The position numbers were made by a program, and so were the translations under genes. Source: Diphasiastrum complanatum (lineage: Eukaryota > Streptophyta > Lycopodiopsida > Lycopodiales > Lycopodiaceae). From it: a stretch of 64,000 nucleotides of DNA. Shown here in pieces: positions 10,632-21,831 of the stretch. The notes beneath the pieces are model-generated. The model saw nothing but the letters and a program-made list of their open reading frames with translations. It was not told the origin of the DNA and ran no database searches. Location of the stretch: contig MU832206.1 in assembly GCA_029204225.1 (NCBI GenBank), positions 1 through 64,000 on the forward strand, written 5' to 3'. The number at the start of each line of letters is the position of its first letter. Positions within the stretch are counted from its first letter, which is position 1.

Positions 10632-11677
10632 TGTTGGATTATTCTCTTACTAATTGACTAATCGACATTTTAATCTTCGTCCAATTTTTATCCAGACCTG
10701 TAGATTTCTTCGTGTTTTTTACACAGTCTACATAACTACTCGAAATGGCTCACATTGTCGGCATTTTCGGGATTTTTGTCTTTCAGGATTTTCATCTTTT
10801 TGGATTTTCTCTCACTTCGGCTTTTTCACAAAATGCCAGATGCCTCAAATGTTAAGAAAATGACGTTGGCGAAGACCTTTGCATTTTTCGCATAATAGTT
10901 ACGTTCATTTCTATAGAGTGATAGTTTACGTTTAAATCTGCAGATAGACTGTCTACGACCAAAGCCACCAACTTGCATTAATTCATCAGCAAGTAATTTC
11001 TGAGAAGTCCTAACTGAATGGATGCCAGCACATCACAACCAACTGGATGACGCATTTGACGACCTAATAGCTTAGTATAAATAAGTTGTTTATATTCCTA
11101 CATCGCAAGGATTGAAGCATGAAGATCAATCATCAAGTATTGAATAGTTAGAGTTCTCTCTCAAGCCTGCGAGCTTGAACGCTTCTAGCTCAGTTTCTTA
11201 GAGTTGATTAGAGATTGCTATTGTGCTTACTACTTATCAGTAGTTGCGCTTAATTCAGACTTATATTTAGCCTCTCAAAGATAGCTTAGAGTACGCGCCT
11301 TTGATGCGCAAACTTTGTTGTACTCATCTGTTTCGTTTTCATACTGAATCAATACTATCTTCTTATTGCGTTCAGGTTCATCTCAGAATGTATGCATTTA
11401 TGTAATTCTTTGTGACTGATTATCTGTCTGATAATTCAATGCTTTAATGTTTGGCTACGTAATCACTGTAGTAATAATGATCTTAAAGCTAGTTACTATA
11501 AGATCAAACGTGTTTTTATCACTATTGTTTTGTTTGAAATTGATAGGTGTAGTCATGCATAGAGAAAGAGGAAGATAGTTTATTTCGCTGCGCGCACGAT
11601 ATGTTTCCTTTCTTGTCGTTTGAATTCTTTTTGTTCGATTCTATTCGACCTATCTTTTCACACACCTCTTTCCAACA
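10632..11677 (+). repeat. 5' LTR of Copia element A
   Basis: It starts TGTTGGATTATTC and ends TTTCCAACA, immediately before the primer-binding site. A TATA-like TATAAATA lies at 11077-11084. The 5' third contains repeated TTTTCG/TTTTTCGC words. It matches 48392-49582 along most of its length. Confidence 0.88.
11077..11084 (+). promoter_or_regulatory. Putative TATA box in 5' LTR of element A
   Basis: TATAAATA lies about 600 bp before the LTR end, a plausible position for the retrotransposon promoter. Confidence 0.5.
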
Positions 11678-11689
11678 TGGTATCAGAGC
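11678..11689 (+). other. Primer-binding site of element A
   Basis: TGGTATCAGAGC, complementary to initiator-Met tRNA, directly follows the LTR. Confidence 0.9.
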
Positions 11690-11826
11690 ATTGATTTTTC
11701 AAGGCCTAATACTATATCAAAACACAAGCTCTTATACTTGAAGTTTGGGACATCTTGAGCTCACTATATGATGTGAGAGACGTAACTACCAAGTTGCATC
11801 TTCGAAGGAAATTTTTCTCACTCAAG

Positions 11827-12376
11827 ATGTCGAACAATGATTTTCTTCAAAATCATATTAACTAATTTAAGAATCTCTTGCAACAGATGGCCATTGTCAG
11901 ATCAGTCATAGATGATCAAGACACAATTATGACATTGCTATCAAGTTTGCCCTCTACATATGAGAATTGGGTGATGATCATCACGACACACTCAGATTTA
12001 ACTCTTACCAGAGTTATCACTATGTTGCTGCAAGAAGATAAGAAGTCAAGATACTTCGTCTACCTCTCATGCTCTATATGTCAACAAGGGCTCGAAACGA
12101 CAGAAGTAGAAAAGCTCCAAGCAGTCTACATTGAATCAAAAACAGACTCAAAGTCAAGAACAATCATCGAATCCACATTCGTCGAAGAAGAAGATGTTTT
12201 ACAGGTATTGTGCAAACAATAACCAGGAGATCCAGGATTGTCAAATTCTCAAAGCGAAGAATACAGCCAACAAAACTGATCAACAAGAAAATACAGTTAC
12301 AACATCTCTTGAAGTCAAAATGAACGAAGGCGCTTTTATGGTCAAAGACAAAAATGCGAATTCGGATTATTCGTAG
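11827..12376 (+). pseudogene. Copia gag remnant (element A)
   Basis: From ATG 11827 the frame reads through typical Copia gag features: LLSSLPSTYENWVMIITT and a downstream helix-rich part. It is interrupted by a stop after 12 codons and a frameshift around 12.1-12.2 kb. A CCHC zinc-knuckle remnant (YRYCANNNQEIQDC, near 12190) has lost its first cysteine and its Gly-His, so nucleic-acid binding would be impaired. The product would be the capsid/nucleocapsid of the virus-like particle. The homologous stretch in element D is at 61529-62165 on the minus strand. Confidence 0.75.
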
Positions 12377-13384
12377 TTTCTGGATTCTGGAGCTACTCAA
12401 CATATGACCAATCATCGTGAGATTTTCCATTCCTATACACCTTACAACACAAAGAAGTATGTTCATCTTGGTGATGATAGCACTCACACTATTGAAGGTG
12501 AAGGTACCGTAAGATTAATATTCCAGCATAATCAATTCAAACTACTGTCAAAAGTCTTGTATGTTCCTAAACTCTCTACAAATCTGTTATCAATAAGTAG
12601 AATTATAGATTTAGGTCATAAGGTGGAGTTTGAGTCTGATCAAGACAGAATTATGGGTAGGAGTAATAAGGAGTACTACCTTAACAATGACATTGAGCAA
12701 CAATACATTACCTCCTATTCGCCTCAGTCAAATGGTCTTGCTGAGAGAAAGAACAGAACCTTAGTCGAATTGGCAAAGTGCATGTTATCACATGCGTCAT
12801 TGCCGAATTCCTTCTGGACTGAAGCTATATCAACAACAAACTATATTCAAAACATATGTCCTACTAAAGGTCTCTCAGACAAAACACCATTCAAAGTTTG
12901 GACAGGTACCAAAACTTCTTTATCAAACTTACGAGTTTTTGGATGTACTGCTTATGCGTAGATTTCTCATGATCTCAGGAAGAAGCTTGACTTTCAGAGT
13001 ATCAAATGTATTTTCATCAGCTATACTACTTCAGATCAAGCTTACAAGTTGTTCGATCCCATTGAGTCGAAGATATTCACTAGCTGGGATGTCATCTTCA
13101 TCGAAGATCAGTTTATCAACCTCAAGGGAAAAGGCAAAGCCCATGTAGCCGACTTGTCTGACTCGTCTGACATATTAAACTATGAGGTTTCTCAGTTGAC
13201 TATTCTCATTGAAGGTCCAATCTCATCCACTTTTGGCGAACAACATATCAATGGTGAATCCAAAGATAATGATGTTGCAATTCAACTACCGTATGACGAA
13301 AATGATCAACTTCCTCTATTCCCTAGAAGATCATCAAGAACTAGCAAACTACCTATCAGGTATATCGACGAGTCTGCAGCTTAG
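12377..13384 (+). pseudogene. Copia protease and integrase remnant (element A)
   Basis: The protease active-site motif LDSGATQHMT is readable near 12380-12410, just after an in-frame stop. Protease sequence continues to about 12650. The frame then jumps directly to the end of the integrase core (SYSPQSNGLAERKNRTLVE, ~12715-12770) and the integrase C-terminal part (VWTGTKTSLSNLRVFGC). The pre-integrase HHCC finger and most of the D,D-35-E core, including both catalytic aspartates, are deleted. Only the region of the final Glu remains. Stops near 12960 and 13384 break the frame. The integrase could not function. Confidence 0.8.
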
Positions 13385-14335
13385 CTTGTTCAAGAGCCAA
13401 CGACTGTCGAAGAGGCACTCAGTCGGCCCGATTCTGATCTCTGGAAAGAAGCTATGGATAAAGAGTATTCATCTCTTATCAAGAACCAGACATGGACGAT
13501 TGTCAACGAACTACCTGCTAGCAGAAACATAATTGATTGCAAATGGATTTTCAAATTCAAGTACAAAGCAGACGGAAGCATCGACAAAAGAAAAGCCCGA
13601 CGTGTCGCCAGAGGATTTTCTCAAGTATACAACGTCGATTACACTAGGACATTTAGTCTAGTAGTCAGCATTCTTCTATTCGACTTTATTATCATTTGTT
13701 GCTGCAGCAGATTTGGAAATACATCAAATGGATGTACATACAACATATCTCAATGAAGTTATCGAAGAAGACATTTACATGGTGCAACCCAAAGGTTATA
13801 TTATTGAAGATAAACACGATCATATATGCAAACTCCATAAGGCACTTTATGGCTTGAAGCAATCTGCTCGAGCATGATTTCAAAGGATCAATACTTTTCT
13901 TATTGATCACGACTACATACCAAGCTCTTCATATTCGAATGTTTACTTCAAGACAGTGCAGCATTCTTTTATCATTATCGCTTTATATGTGGTCGACACA
14001 TTGCTCTTCGGCAACAGTATCAATCTGATAAAAGAAGGCAAGACTATGCTATCTTCCGAATTCGACATGACCAATCTGGACGAAGCTCATTTTTGCCTTG
14101 GTATTCAAATCCACAGAGACAGAAATCGAAAGTTGATCTACATTACTCAGCAGAGGTACATCCACAATATGTAAGTCAGATATAATCTGGTTAATTGCAA
14201 GTTAGCTCTCTCACCAATGGAACCAGGTCTCAAATTGTCAAAGGACCAGTGTTCCCGAACAATCGAAGGGAAGGAGTAGATGTGTGAGTATCCTTATCAT
14301 TCAATAATAGGATCTCTTATGTACGCAATGATCTA
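13385..14335 (+). pseudogene. Copia reverse transcriptase remnant (element A)
   Basis: Readable RT blocks in changing frames are NQTWTIVNELPASRNIIDCK and KWIFKFKYKADGSIDKRKAR (13480-13600), EIHQMDVHTTYLNE with the first catalytic Asp (about 13715-13760), LHKALYGLKQSAR (13830-13870), and a YVVD box in ALYVVDTLLFGNS (about 13983-14020) where the family norm is YVDD. The changed catalytic box, at least three frameshifts and several stops mark it as dead. Confidence 0.85.
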
Positions 14336-14338
14336 TAC

Positions 14339-14896
14339 TTGGCTAGACATAGCTTTTGTAGTCAGCTCCCTAAGTTAGTTTATGACCCTAGTATAACACA
14401 TTGGAAGGCTCTTATCAAAGTTATGAGATATCTTCGAGCTACTATGAACTTTTGCATTTGTTATGGAGCAGTCGACAACGACAAACTCAATTTACTCAGT
14501 GGTTACACATATGCGAGTTGGGCAAGAGATGTAGACAGTCGTAAATCTACTTTTGAATTTACATTCTTCCTCAACAATGGTTCTATTTCCTGGAACAGTC
14601 GCAAGCAATCTTCGATAGCTCTATCTTCTACAAAATTAGAGACATCACTATTTTGTGATAATCAAAGTGCCATTGCCTTGTCAGCCAACCCTAGATTTCA
14701 TTCTAGGAGTAAGCACATTGAACTCAAGTATCACTATGTCAGAAGCAAAGTTCTCGACAAAGAGGTCAGATTGCAGCACTGTCAAACGCAAGATATGACA
14801 ACATATATTTTTACCAAAGCATTAAGCTTAGATGCGCACAAAAAGTTCTGTGCAGAACTAAGTTTGAAGGTCAAGGCATTCATGGATTCAGATTAA
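14339..14896 (+). pseudogene. Copia RNase H remnant (element A)
   Basis: A 185-codon open frame holds the Copia RNase H region: WKALIKVMRYLRAT, the Asp block (SGYTYASWARDVDSRKST, in which the usual SDADWA Asp has become Tyr), SIALSST, FCDNQSAIALSANPRFHSRS and KHIELKYHYVRSK. Relative to element C (51160-51417 plus following sequence) about 20 codons are missing around the ALSSTE/AEY motif. The frame ends just before the purine tract and 3' LTR, as expected for the polyprotein C-terminus. Confidence 0.82.
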
Positions 14897-14903
14897 GGGA
14901 GAG

Positions 14904-15257
14904 TTTTGGATTATTCTCCTACTAATCAACTAATCGACATTTTAATCTTCGTCCAATTTTTATCCAGACCTACAGATTTCTTCGTGTTTTTTACACAATC
15001 TGCATAACTGCTCGAAAATAGCTCACAGTGTCGGCATTTTCGTCTTTTGGGATTATCTCTCACTTCGGCTTTTTCGCAAAATGCCAGATGCCTCAAATGT
15101 TAAGAAAATGACATTGGCGAAGACCTTCGCATTTTTTGCATGACAATTTGCGTTCATTTCTACAAAGTGACAGTTTACGTTTAAATCTGCAGACAGACTG
15201 TTTACGACCAAAGCCACCGACTTGCATTAATTCATCAGCAAGTAATTTCTGAGAAGT
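14904..15257 (+). repeat. Truncated 3' LTR of element A
   Basis: It matches the first ~360 bp of 10632-11677 and then stops after GAGAAGT. The following sequence (15258 on) belongs to a CACTA transposase remnant. Confidence 0.82.
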
Positions 15258-15389
15258 AACTACTTTGGTATTGTAACACATTATTTCGAAATAATATTTG
15301 ATATATGAATTTTTCTTAATGGCAGTATAGGCGGCATACCGCTCTTTGGTCTAGTGGACAACACTTTCGCATTGAATGCATTGACAAAA

Positions 15390-15943
15390 AAAGAACGACA
15401 TTAGATTGTGGGGTGATGACAAGGTTTCATCAAGCCAATCACAATAGTGCAAGGGATAGCAATTTGGTTGAAAGTGACATCAACTATGTAGGAACTATAC
15501 AAGATATATTGGAAGTCGACTATAGGTCTTTCAAGATCTTTTTGTCCAATGTTAAATGGTTTCAAATTATATGTCAAGGGCCACATGCAACTATACGATT
15601 GGATTCAAATGGACTATATGCTCTTGATTCAACAAAGATCTTGCCTCTTCCAATGAGACATTGGTCTTACCAATTCATTGTGATTAGATAACAATCGTTG
15701 GTATTGTTAATTATAAATCAATTGTTGAACACACTAGATTCATTCTCCAACTCATTTATATTGTCTGTATGCACACAGATAGCCCTTTATCCTAATCCAT
15801 CGAATACGAGGTGGCTATTTGTCATGCAAACAAAGACAAGTAAAGAGAATATTTTCCAAAATATCGAACTCGAAGATGCGACAATATACAAACATGACAA
15901 AGAAGATGAAAGCGATAGCGATATGAAAAATCATGCAGAATAG
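15390..15943 (+). pseudogene. CACTA TNP2 transposase C-terminal remnant (DUF4216)
   Basis: The 92-codon frame at 15413-15691 contains DINYVGTIQDILEVDYRSFK, then FLSNVKWFQI, and ends near an RHWSYQF segment. This is the DUF4216 pattern (YYGxLxDIxExDY ... VxLFxCxW) at the C-terminus of plant CACTA TNP2 transposases. The tail continues in another frame at about 15800-15943 with RWLFVMQTKTSKENIFQN and an acidic end. The catalytic transposase region is absent. Element A lies immediately upstream and may have inserted into this CACTA copy. Downstream is T-rich non-coding DNA. Confidence 0.7.
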
Positions 15944-16115
15944 AATCTACCTAATGAAGAGCACGAAACAATTGATACCCACATTAGTAAATGGTAGTCA
16001 GTTAAGACGATGTTACCATTTACCCCCTATTGTATAAACTTTCCATACTGATTTATTTTTTTTTCTTTTTTTTTTCTTTGTATTTTTTCAATTATCTATG
16101 AATAGTTCTTTTATC
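15944..16115. other. T-rich spacer after transposase remnant
   Basis: T-rich low-complexity sequence (16050-16095) with no coding signal. Confidence 0.4.
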
Positions 16116-17128
16116 TACTTATTTCCCAAGTGCTTCATTGAGTCAATACAAGTTATAGGTGAGTAGAAAAATATTACCAAAGACAATGTTGTATAACAAG
16201 GTGGATCAATCAGTTTAAATAGAGAAAGTGCCAGTGAAGGAAATTCCCATTGCCAATTATCTACACACTTCCAAGCTCCTTCACTATTCAACCAAAGCAC
16301 AACAACAAAAGCACTATAAGAGAGAAAAACCTCTATACATCTTTCAATTTTTGCTATTTAGGTTCGCATGTTTGACCTTTGTTAGAGCAATGAGTCTAAT
16401 TGATTCAAGTGAACCCAGAAGTCTAATTCCCAGTCATGTGGACCACATAGAGCAAAAGTCACTTAAAGCACTCTACAGGCTCGTAGTTAAGCCATCTAGG
16501 TTTGCCCTCTTCAAGTTAGATTTCTCATAACATGCACTTTCATCAGTGAAGTAGGTGAACCCAGACTCCTAGCCAATTTTTTTAGTGAACCCCATTTCAG
16601 AATATCACTGATTGAGCTCCCTCCTCACACATGTGGATTTTACATCTAGGTTTGCCCCCTTGATATTTTGTGCCTTTTTACATGATAAATCTATTATCAA
16701 ACTGGCAAACCTAGTTCTTCAGCCAAACGCCCAAAATTTGAGTTTAAGTGATTTTCAGAGTTGAACTAAGTTTTTAGGCATTCTCCCCCACCCCCTATTT
16801 GAGTTCGCTGAGTTCGCCACTATCATAATTGATCTTAGACTGTCGTTTTTAGTCAGTCTGATACCTAACATCTATGTTCCCAAAATTTGGAGGGGAGGGT
16901 ATAAATAGCGGTGGGAATGAACTGAAACTCACATTTGCTAAGGAGATGCTGCCAAAATTTTTCAAAAAATTTCCAGTGTTCCCAAGCATACCCAAAGCCT
17001 ACACAAAAGGACATCCAAGTGTTCTTAGAGCTCACTTGTTAAATTTAGCAAAAAAAATTTGCTCTTTTTAACTTCTGAGCTTACTATTTTGAGAAATTGA
17101 GACACTTTTTGGTCCTATACTTACCACA
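16116..17128 (+). repeat. LTR-like promoter region upstream of a gag-like frame
   Basis: The region contains many copies of GTGAACCC, GGTTTGCCC and GGTTCGC-type words (16363-16820), then a TATA-like TATAAATA at 16900-16907. About 220 bp later a basic, gag-like frame begins at ATG 17129. This fits an LTR plus leader of an LTR retrotransposon, but I could not find a second LTR copy, a primer-binding site or clear borders. Confidence 0.4.
16900..16907 (+). promoter_or_regulatory. Putative TATA box
   Basis: TATAAATA in a G-rich context, ahead of the gag-like frame starting at 17129. Confidence 0.45.
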
Positions 17129-17940
17129 ATGGTGAAGGACACTAAGAAAAAAGACAAAGTTGCAATAGAATCACCTAGGCCAACCAAGAAGGTCAGACTC
17201 ACCTAATATATAGATCCAAACTTAACCATGGGAGCCTAGGACCTCACCTCACATTCATCATATGAAGAGTTGATGGAGTAGAAGCTTGCACTACTGGAAT
17301 TGCTCCCAGTTCCTCACCCCACATTCATCAGATGAAGAGTTGATGGAGTAGAAGCTTGCACTACCAGAATTGCTCCCAGTGCCAAAACTATACGAAGCTA
17401 GAAAATGGTGGAAGCTCGGGAAACCCCTCCTGAAGATCTGCGGATTCCAATATTACATTCCTCCGCTTCGCCATTATACCACCATAGTGGAGTACGCCTA
17501 TGAGACTGCCACTCCAGAAAAGCCTACCTTCAAATACAAGATGAACCAAGTCACACACGAGGTCTCCTTTGCAATCGAGAACTTGGAGACTGTTGGGATA
17601 CCCTATGGGCCAAGACATATTTCAGCCAACAGGGCAAGGGTGGAAGAGGTAAACCCTACCTGGACACCACAAAAAGAGCATGGCGCAAGAATGATAGAAT
17701 TTTGCTGGAAGTCATAGCTGACGAAGTACTCCAGGGTGCCACGCATTTGTGGTGAATATCCTTGGAGTCGCAAGGACCAGGAAGTCTCGGATCTCCCTCA
17801 CCTTTCCCATGTATCTGATAGCAACCATCACGGAGCCAACAATGTTGGAGATTAAGCCCACAGTTGCCTCCTTGGTGAATCATAACTTAGACAGCCAATT
17901 GCTTGAAGAACGTCTACAACAGACTTCCGGCTGATCTCTA
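17129..17940 (+). pseudogene. Gag-like region of an unclassified LTR element
   Basis: The frame from ATG 17129 starts with a strongly basic segment (VKDTKKKDKVAIESPRPTKK) and is soon stopped. The longest intact piece is 17370-17717 (115 codons), with ARKWWKLGKPLLKICGFQYY and KYKMNQVTHEVSFAIENLET. This is coding in character, but no gag zinc knuckle is visible and I cannot place it in a lineage. A 70-bp tandem duplication (17242-17311 / 17312-17381) disrupts the start. Coding-like sequence resumes at 19434-20110, suggesting that 17.98-19.24 kb was inserted into it. Confidence 0.35.
17242..17381 (+). repeat. 70-bp tandem duplication
   Basis: Two head-to-tail copies beginning CCTCACC(T/C)CACATTCATCA, differing at a few positions. 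Confidence 0.85.
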
Positions 17941-17979
17941 GCAAAGGGTAACCAATCCTATCATAATTTTAAGTTCAGA

Positions 17980-19240
17980 TGTTAAGTTTAATAACTTGAA
18001 GTCATTGGAGACTTGGCCATCTTCAAGGACTTCCACAAAACTTGCATTTAGAACAAGTTTGCAGATTTACATCATTTCTGAATAGTCTGCAGAATACACT
18101 AAGTGTCTCAATTCGCATTTTTTGCACTTTTTGAAAACTGCAACACTTAACTTCGACTTCTTCTGTTCAATTATTTTTTAAGAAGTCAACTTGTTCACAA
18201 TTCAACAGTTTAACTTTTTCAAGACCTTCAGTTTTTTTCGCATGTTCTCGAAAAATGCGAAGAGAGAGAAAATTCCAGAAGGTCCTCTATTTTTAAGGGT
18301 TAAACTCTTAAAGGCACCTTTGCCAACTTTTTAAAGCCTACTTCAAGTTGTTTTAAAGGTACCTTCGGCTTCTTCGCTTGTTTCCGAAAAGCGCGAGAAA
18401 GTTACTGTTAAGACATCTTCGCTTTTCTGAAGGCACCTTCAACTTTCTAAGGGCACATTAAAGTTGTTTTTAAGGTACCTTCGGCTTTTTGACAAAAAAA
18501 CCCTGAAGAGAGAGAAAAATGCCGAAGGTCGTCTAAAATGAACGAGGTTCGTTCCCACGTCATTTCGCAAAACACCATGCGAAGTGACAGAGATTTGCGA
18601 CGTCCTCGACTGCGTCAACGATCCTAATTTATTGACCATATACACTATGTACAGCTGTCACAGAAGCCATATACTTCCAAGTACAACGGCTTTCCCAATT
18701 AGGTGACAAACATTCAATGTAATTAATACACAGATGAAATCTATAAATAGATCATCCAAGCACAGATTAGTGGTTGCTCTATCCATGAGACATATTATTT
18801 TGAGCCTCCCAATTGCGCCGTCAATTTTGGTTGTAATTGCTATTTGTATTGTGCTTCAGTGTAACATAGCAGCAGCACGTTTTTATCTATGTACAACGTA
18901 GATGAATGCTTGTTGTGATTGAATGCACTTTCATTGTTGTTTGATTGTGCTTGTATACTCACTCTGATCAGAATACGGACGTCTACGACTCCTCGATTTC
19001 TAATCAGACGATGGCTGTCTTTGACGCCTGAGGAACTCGTGATATCATACTGCTCTTCTATTTATTTCAGAACTATACTTCACATTGAATTTGATTTCAG
19101 TAGGACCACACACACAAATTATCTCTAATCTCTTCGGTGGACTATACTCTTGTTTTAGAGTATGAATTAATTTTTAAGATCCTGTTGGGCAATTAGAACA
19201 CATAAAGCTGTAATTATCTTTAGCATAAACTGTCTATTAG
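17980..19240 (+). repeat. LTR-like segment with TTCGGCTTTTT words and TATA box
   Basis: The segment starts TGTTAAG at 17980. Positions 18230-18540 are rich in GGCACCTTCGGCTTTTT and CGAAAAATGCGAAG words, like the U3 regions of element F (55.4-56.0 and 59.2-59.7 kb). A TATA-like CTATAAATAG lies at 18741-18750. Its end is not clear and I found no matching target-site duplication. It is probably a decayed solo LTR. Confidence 0.4.
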
Positions 19241-19242
19241 AC

Positions 19243-19304
19243 TGTTTTTGCACCTAGCAGCCGATTAGAACATGATGTTTTTGCACCTAGCAGCCGATTA
19301 GAAC
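19243..19304. repeat. 33-bp tandem duplication
   Basis: The unit begins TGTTTTTGCACCTAGCAGCC (19243) and is repeated from 19276; the second copy is nearly complete. Confidence 0.85.
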
Positions 19305-19433
19305 GGGAGAGGTGTTCCGCAATATTTCTGCTCTCTTCTCTGTTCTCGTTCTCGTTCGTCCTTCTACCTTGCCCCATCAAAAAAGATACCATTTCTCTGT
19401 GGCACACTCCACAATACTCACATAAGAGGTCAC

Positions 19434-20110
19434 ACCCCCCAATGCAGTCACACCCCCCAAGGAGAAGGCCAAGAAGACAAAGGAAGTGGGTACGGACTGG
19501 CAACAAACGGTCCAAAGAATTTTAGTCCAATCAATTGTGTTGGCCACATCTAGCTCACCACCTCCAGACTTTGCCTCGCAATAGGAAAATATTTTACTCG
19601 TTGAAGCTGCCACACCTCAAGTGCCACCAACAATTGTCACCTCAGTTCGCAAAAGCAACATAGGAACCTGCATGAGGTGCTCTAGATAACCAGGCCACCA
19701 CTGATCAAGGGCCCCATGAAACTCAAGGGGCCCAAGAATACCAAGGGGCCGCGATTGTTATCAAAGACCAAAGGTGTGGCTCACCATCCCACATATATAC
19801 GACATACCCAGATGGAGATCCACCCCCAGATATCTATTACAAGGGCCCTCATATCGATGAGACAACCTGGGAGCAACCTCAAGGTCAAAGTACCGCGACG
19901 AGCCCTTCACCCTCGGGCACTCCCATTTCATCAATACCAGACATTGGAAAGCCCCTGAAAAAATTAGACATGCTAGCAACCAGCACCCTTTCACATGCCC
20001 ATGGGCTTCTAAAAGATTTGAATCTGGGGTCGACGCTTTGCAAGACACTCCCTCTCCAAGTGAATCACACACTAAGGAGACCACATCAAGAGCAAACCAA
20101 ACATGAAGTA
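19434..20110 (+). pseudogene. Degenerate proline-rich coding region (gag-like, unclassified)
   Basis: Coding character is seen in shifting plus-strand frames: PPKEKAKKTKEVGTDWQQTV near 19455, then YPDGDPPPDIYYKGPHIDE near 19805-19860 and SGTPISSIPDIGKPLKK near 19915-19965. Stops and frameshifts are frequent. The proline-rich, polar composition fits the C-terminal half of a retroelement gag, possibly continuing the region at 17.1-17.9 kb. No diagnostic domain is present. Confidence 0.3.
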
Positions 20111-21310
20111 CATCCTTCATCACGTGTGAGTAACTCAATCTCTTAGCATAAGCAGTAACTCATGAAATTCAGACTTCATAATCAGCTTATAATTTCTTAG
20201 ACAGTTTATCTAGAGAACTTTGAGTAGAAAATCAACATAGGCTTGTGCAAGTTTGTAATAACATAGATAGTCCTTGTAGCAGTAGATATTCATAGCTTCG
20301 TGTTACAAAAAGAGCATGGTGTCCACACCAAGACTGAAGCTGAAATGATCCAATTTTCTCAGCACCATGAGACATAGGAAGACTATCTTTTTATTTTCTT
20401 GTTTTCATTCTCTGGTTTTTCACACGTCTTGTTGACAATTTCTCTTAGAATTTTTTCAACTTATTTATACTGTATTTGTTTTGTAATATTTTGTCGTTGT
20501 AAATTTGTTGTGTTTTGTTAATACGAATTGAAGACTATGAAAGTTTCGTCATGTGAATAAACTCTTGGTTTTCTGTCTCATGTGAATAAACTCTTGGTTT
20601 TCTGTAAGCAAATATTGATCTATGCTTTTCCAAGAGAAAGTTTTTTGTTTTTTGTTTGTCTTGTTTCATTTTATTCCAGTTTGTTTATAGAATTTTCAAA
20701 TATACCACAAGGCCATAACAGAGAGCAAGCTACCTATATAAATATTTATTGCAGAATTCTTTTGGAAGCTAAGACCAAAGCTATTATGTTGCCTTGTTGA
20801 TTGCATGATGCCTACTAAGGAAGAACACTTGAAGTCTTTAAAATATTGAAGAAAGATGGTAATGAGCCAAGAAGATCTTCAATAACAAATAAAGATACAT
20901 GCAATTTGAAGAAGATGTTCTATGCTATTTCAAACCAAATTACAGCCAAGCTAATTGTCACACAACTTTGTAGCAAACAAGTACAGTTTGAAAGATGCAG
21001 GATTAATTTTCAATGTTGAAATTTATTCATCTTAAAATGTTGTGAAAATGGAATTTTATCAGGCTACAATATGCCAAATCTAATGTGGCAGGGTACTATT
21101 CTACACTATACATTTTGAACCTTGCATTGCAATGCTACTTTAAGCCTGAATTTACGGCTTAATAAGCTTATACTCAATGTCAAGATTTTTTGTTCAAATT
21201 TAGCTTATATTCATGTTGAAGATTGATACTAAGACACATGTCATAGTAATTGCTATTTCCCAATAAGAAATTAAGCACCTGATATAATGTTACACCGTAC
21301 TATCAATAAA
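20111..21310. other. Unassigned AT-rich DNA with short possible exon
   Basis: Mostly non-coding AT-rich sequence. A 29-bp tandem duplication lies at 20549-20606. Around 20680-20800 a polypyrimidine tract and TTCCAG are followed by a frame reading FSNIPQGHNREQATYINIYC. This resembles an exon after a splice acceptor, but nothing adjacent supports a gene. Confidence 0.3.
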
Positions 21311-21415
21311 TACTTCCATGGTTGTTTTTGATAGATTCAACAACCAGCGTGTTGACAAATCCTCTGCTTGGGATATCTGTTTACTGGTTTTTTGTTTATT
21401 TCTTAGTCTCAGAAC

Positions 21416-21634
21416 CATTTCTTGCCTGTTACCAGGCTCGTTTGGGCATTACTTGGCTGTTTTCTTATTTGTTACAATGCCCAGGCCAGACAGAAACGGA
21501 TTGAATATCTTTGTAGTATTTTGTCCTGCCTGTCAGAGGACAACTCAGGGTCGTTCTCTCTTGGAAGTGCTCACATTCAAACAGAGATGCAAGCAATGAA
21601 CATTCATTTACGGATCAGCATGCAGCCCAAATGA
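21416..21634 (+). other. Possible terminal exon of an unidentified plant gene
   Basis: A polypyrimidine run and TTTCTTAG at about 21390-21410 look like a splice acceptor. The frame that follows reads RLVWALLGCFLICYNAQARQ, then RIEYLCSILSCLSEDNSG, then SAHIQTEMQAMNIHLR, and stops at 21634. Codon composition and balanced amino acids look genuinely coding and unlike retroelement proteins. The frame extends back to 21422 with no start needed. I do not recognise the protein, and no matching exon is seen with confidence nearby except possibly the short one at 20.7 kb. Confidence 0.35.
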
Positions 21635-21831
21635 ACATTCAATAGTTTCTACAGCTACCTACTCTAAAAATGAACTGAATCAGATCCTACACATTACTAA
21701 AATTGAGCTACACCTGGATTAATCCACAAAGCTGAAACAAGAACTAATCTACAGCATTTTAGAAGTCCAAGAATCAAGAAACCAACCAGCCTTTTGATTC
21801 TTGGACATCCCAAGAAGGTGAAGAACTAGAA

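Larger units (their letters stand above)
10632..15257 (+). mobile_element. Degenerate Ty1/Copia element A (truncated 3' LTR)
   Basis: The 5' LTR is 10632-11677 (1,046 bp, TGTTGG...CCAACA). The primer-binding site TGGTATCAGAGC begins at 11678. Degenerate gag, protease, partial integrase, RT and RNase H follow in order. A purine tract (14895-14903) precedes a 3' LTR that starts at 14904 with a mutated first dinucleotide and stops matching at about 15257, leaving ~350 bp. Because the 3' LTR is truncated, no target-site duplication can be read. Its LTR and protein sequences group with elements B, C and D. Confidence 0.85.

Noticed and set aside
15340-15400. tRNA-like A-box word (GGTCTAGTGGACAACAC)
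   Set aside because: No B box (GGTTCGANTCC) follows at the right distance and no cloverleaf can be drawn; the sequence lies in a CACTA transposase remnant.
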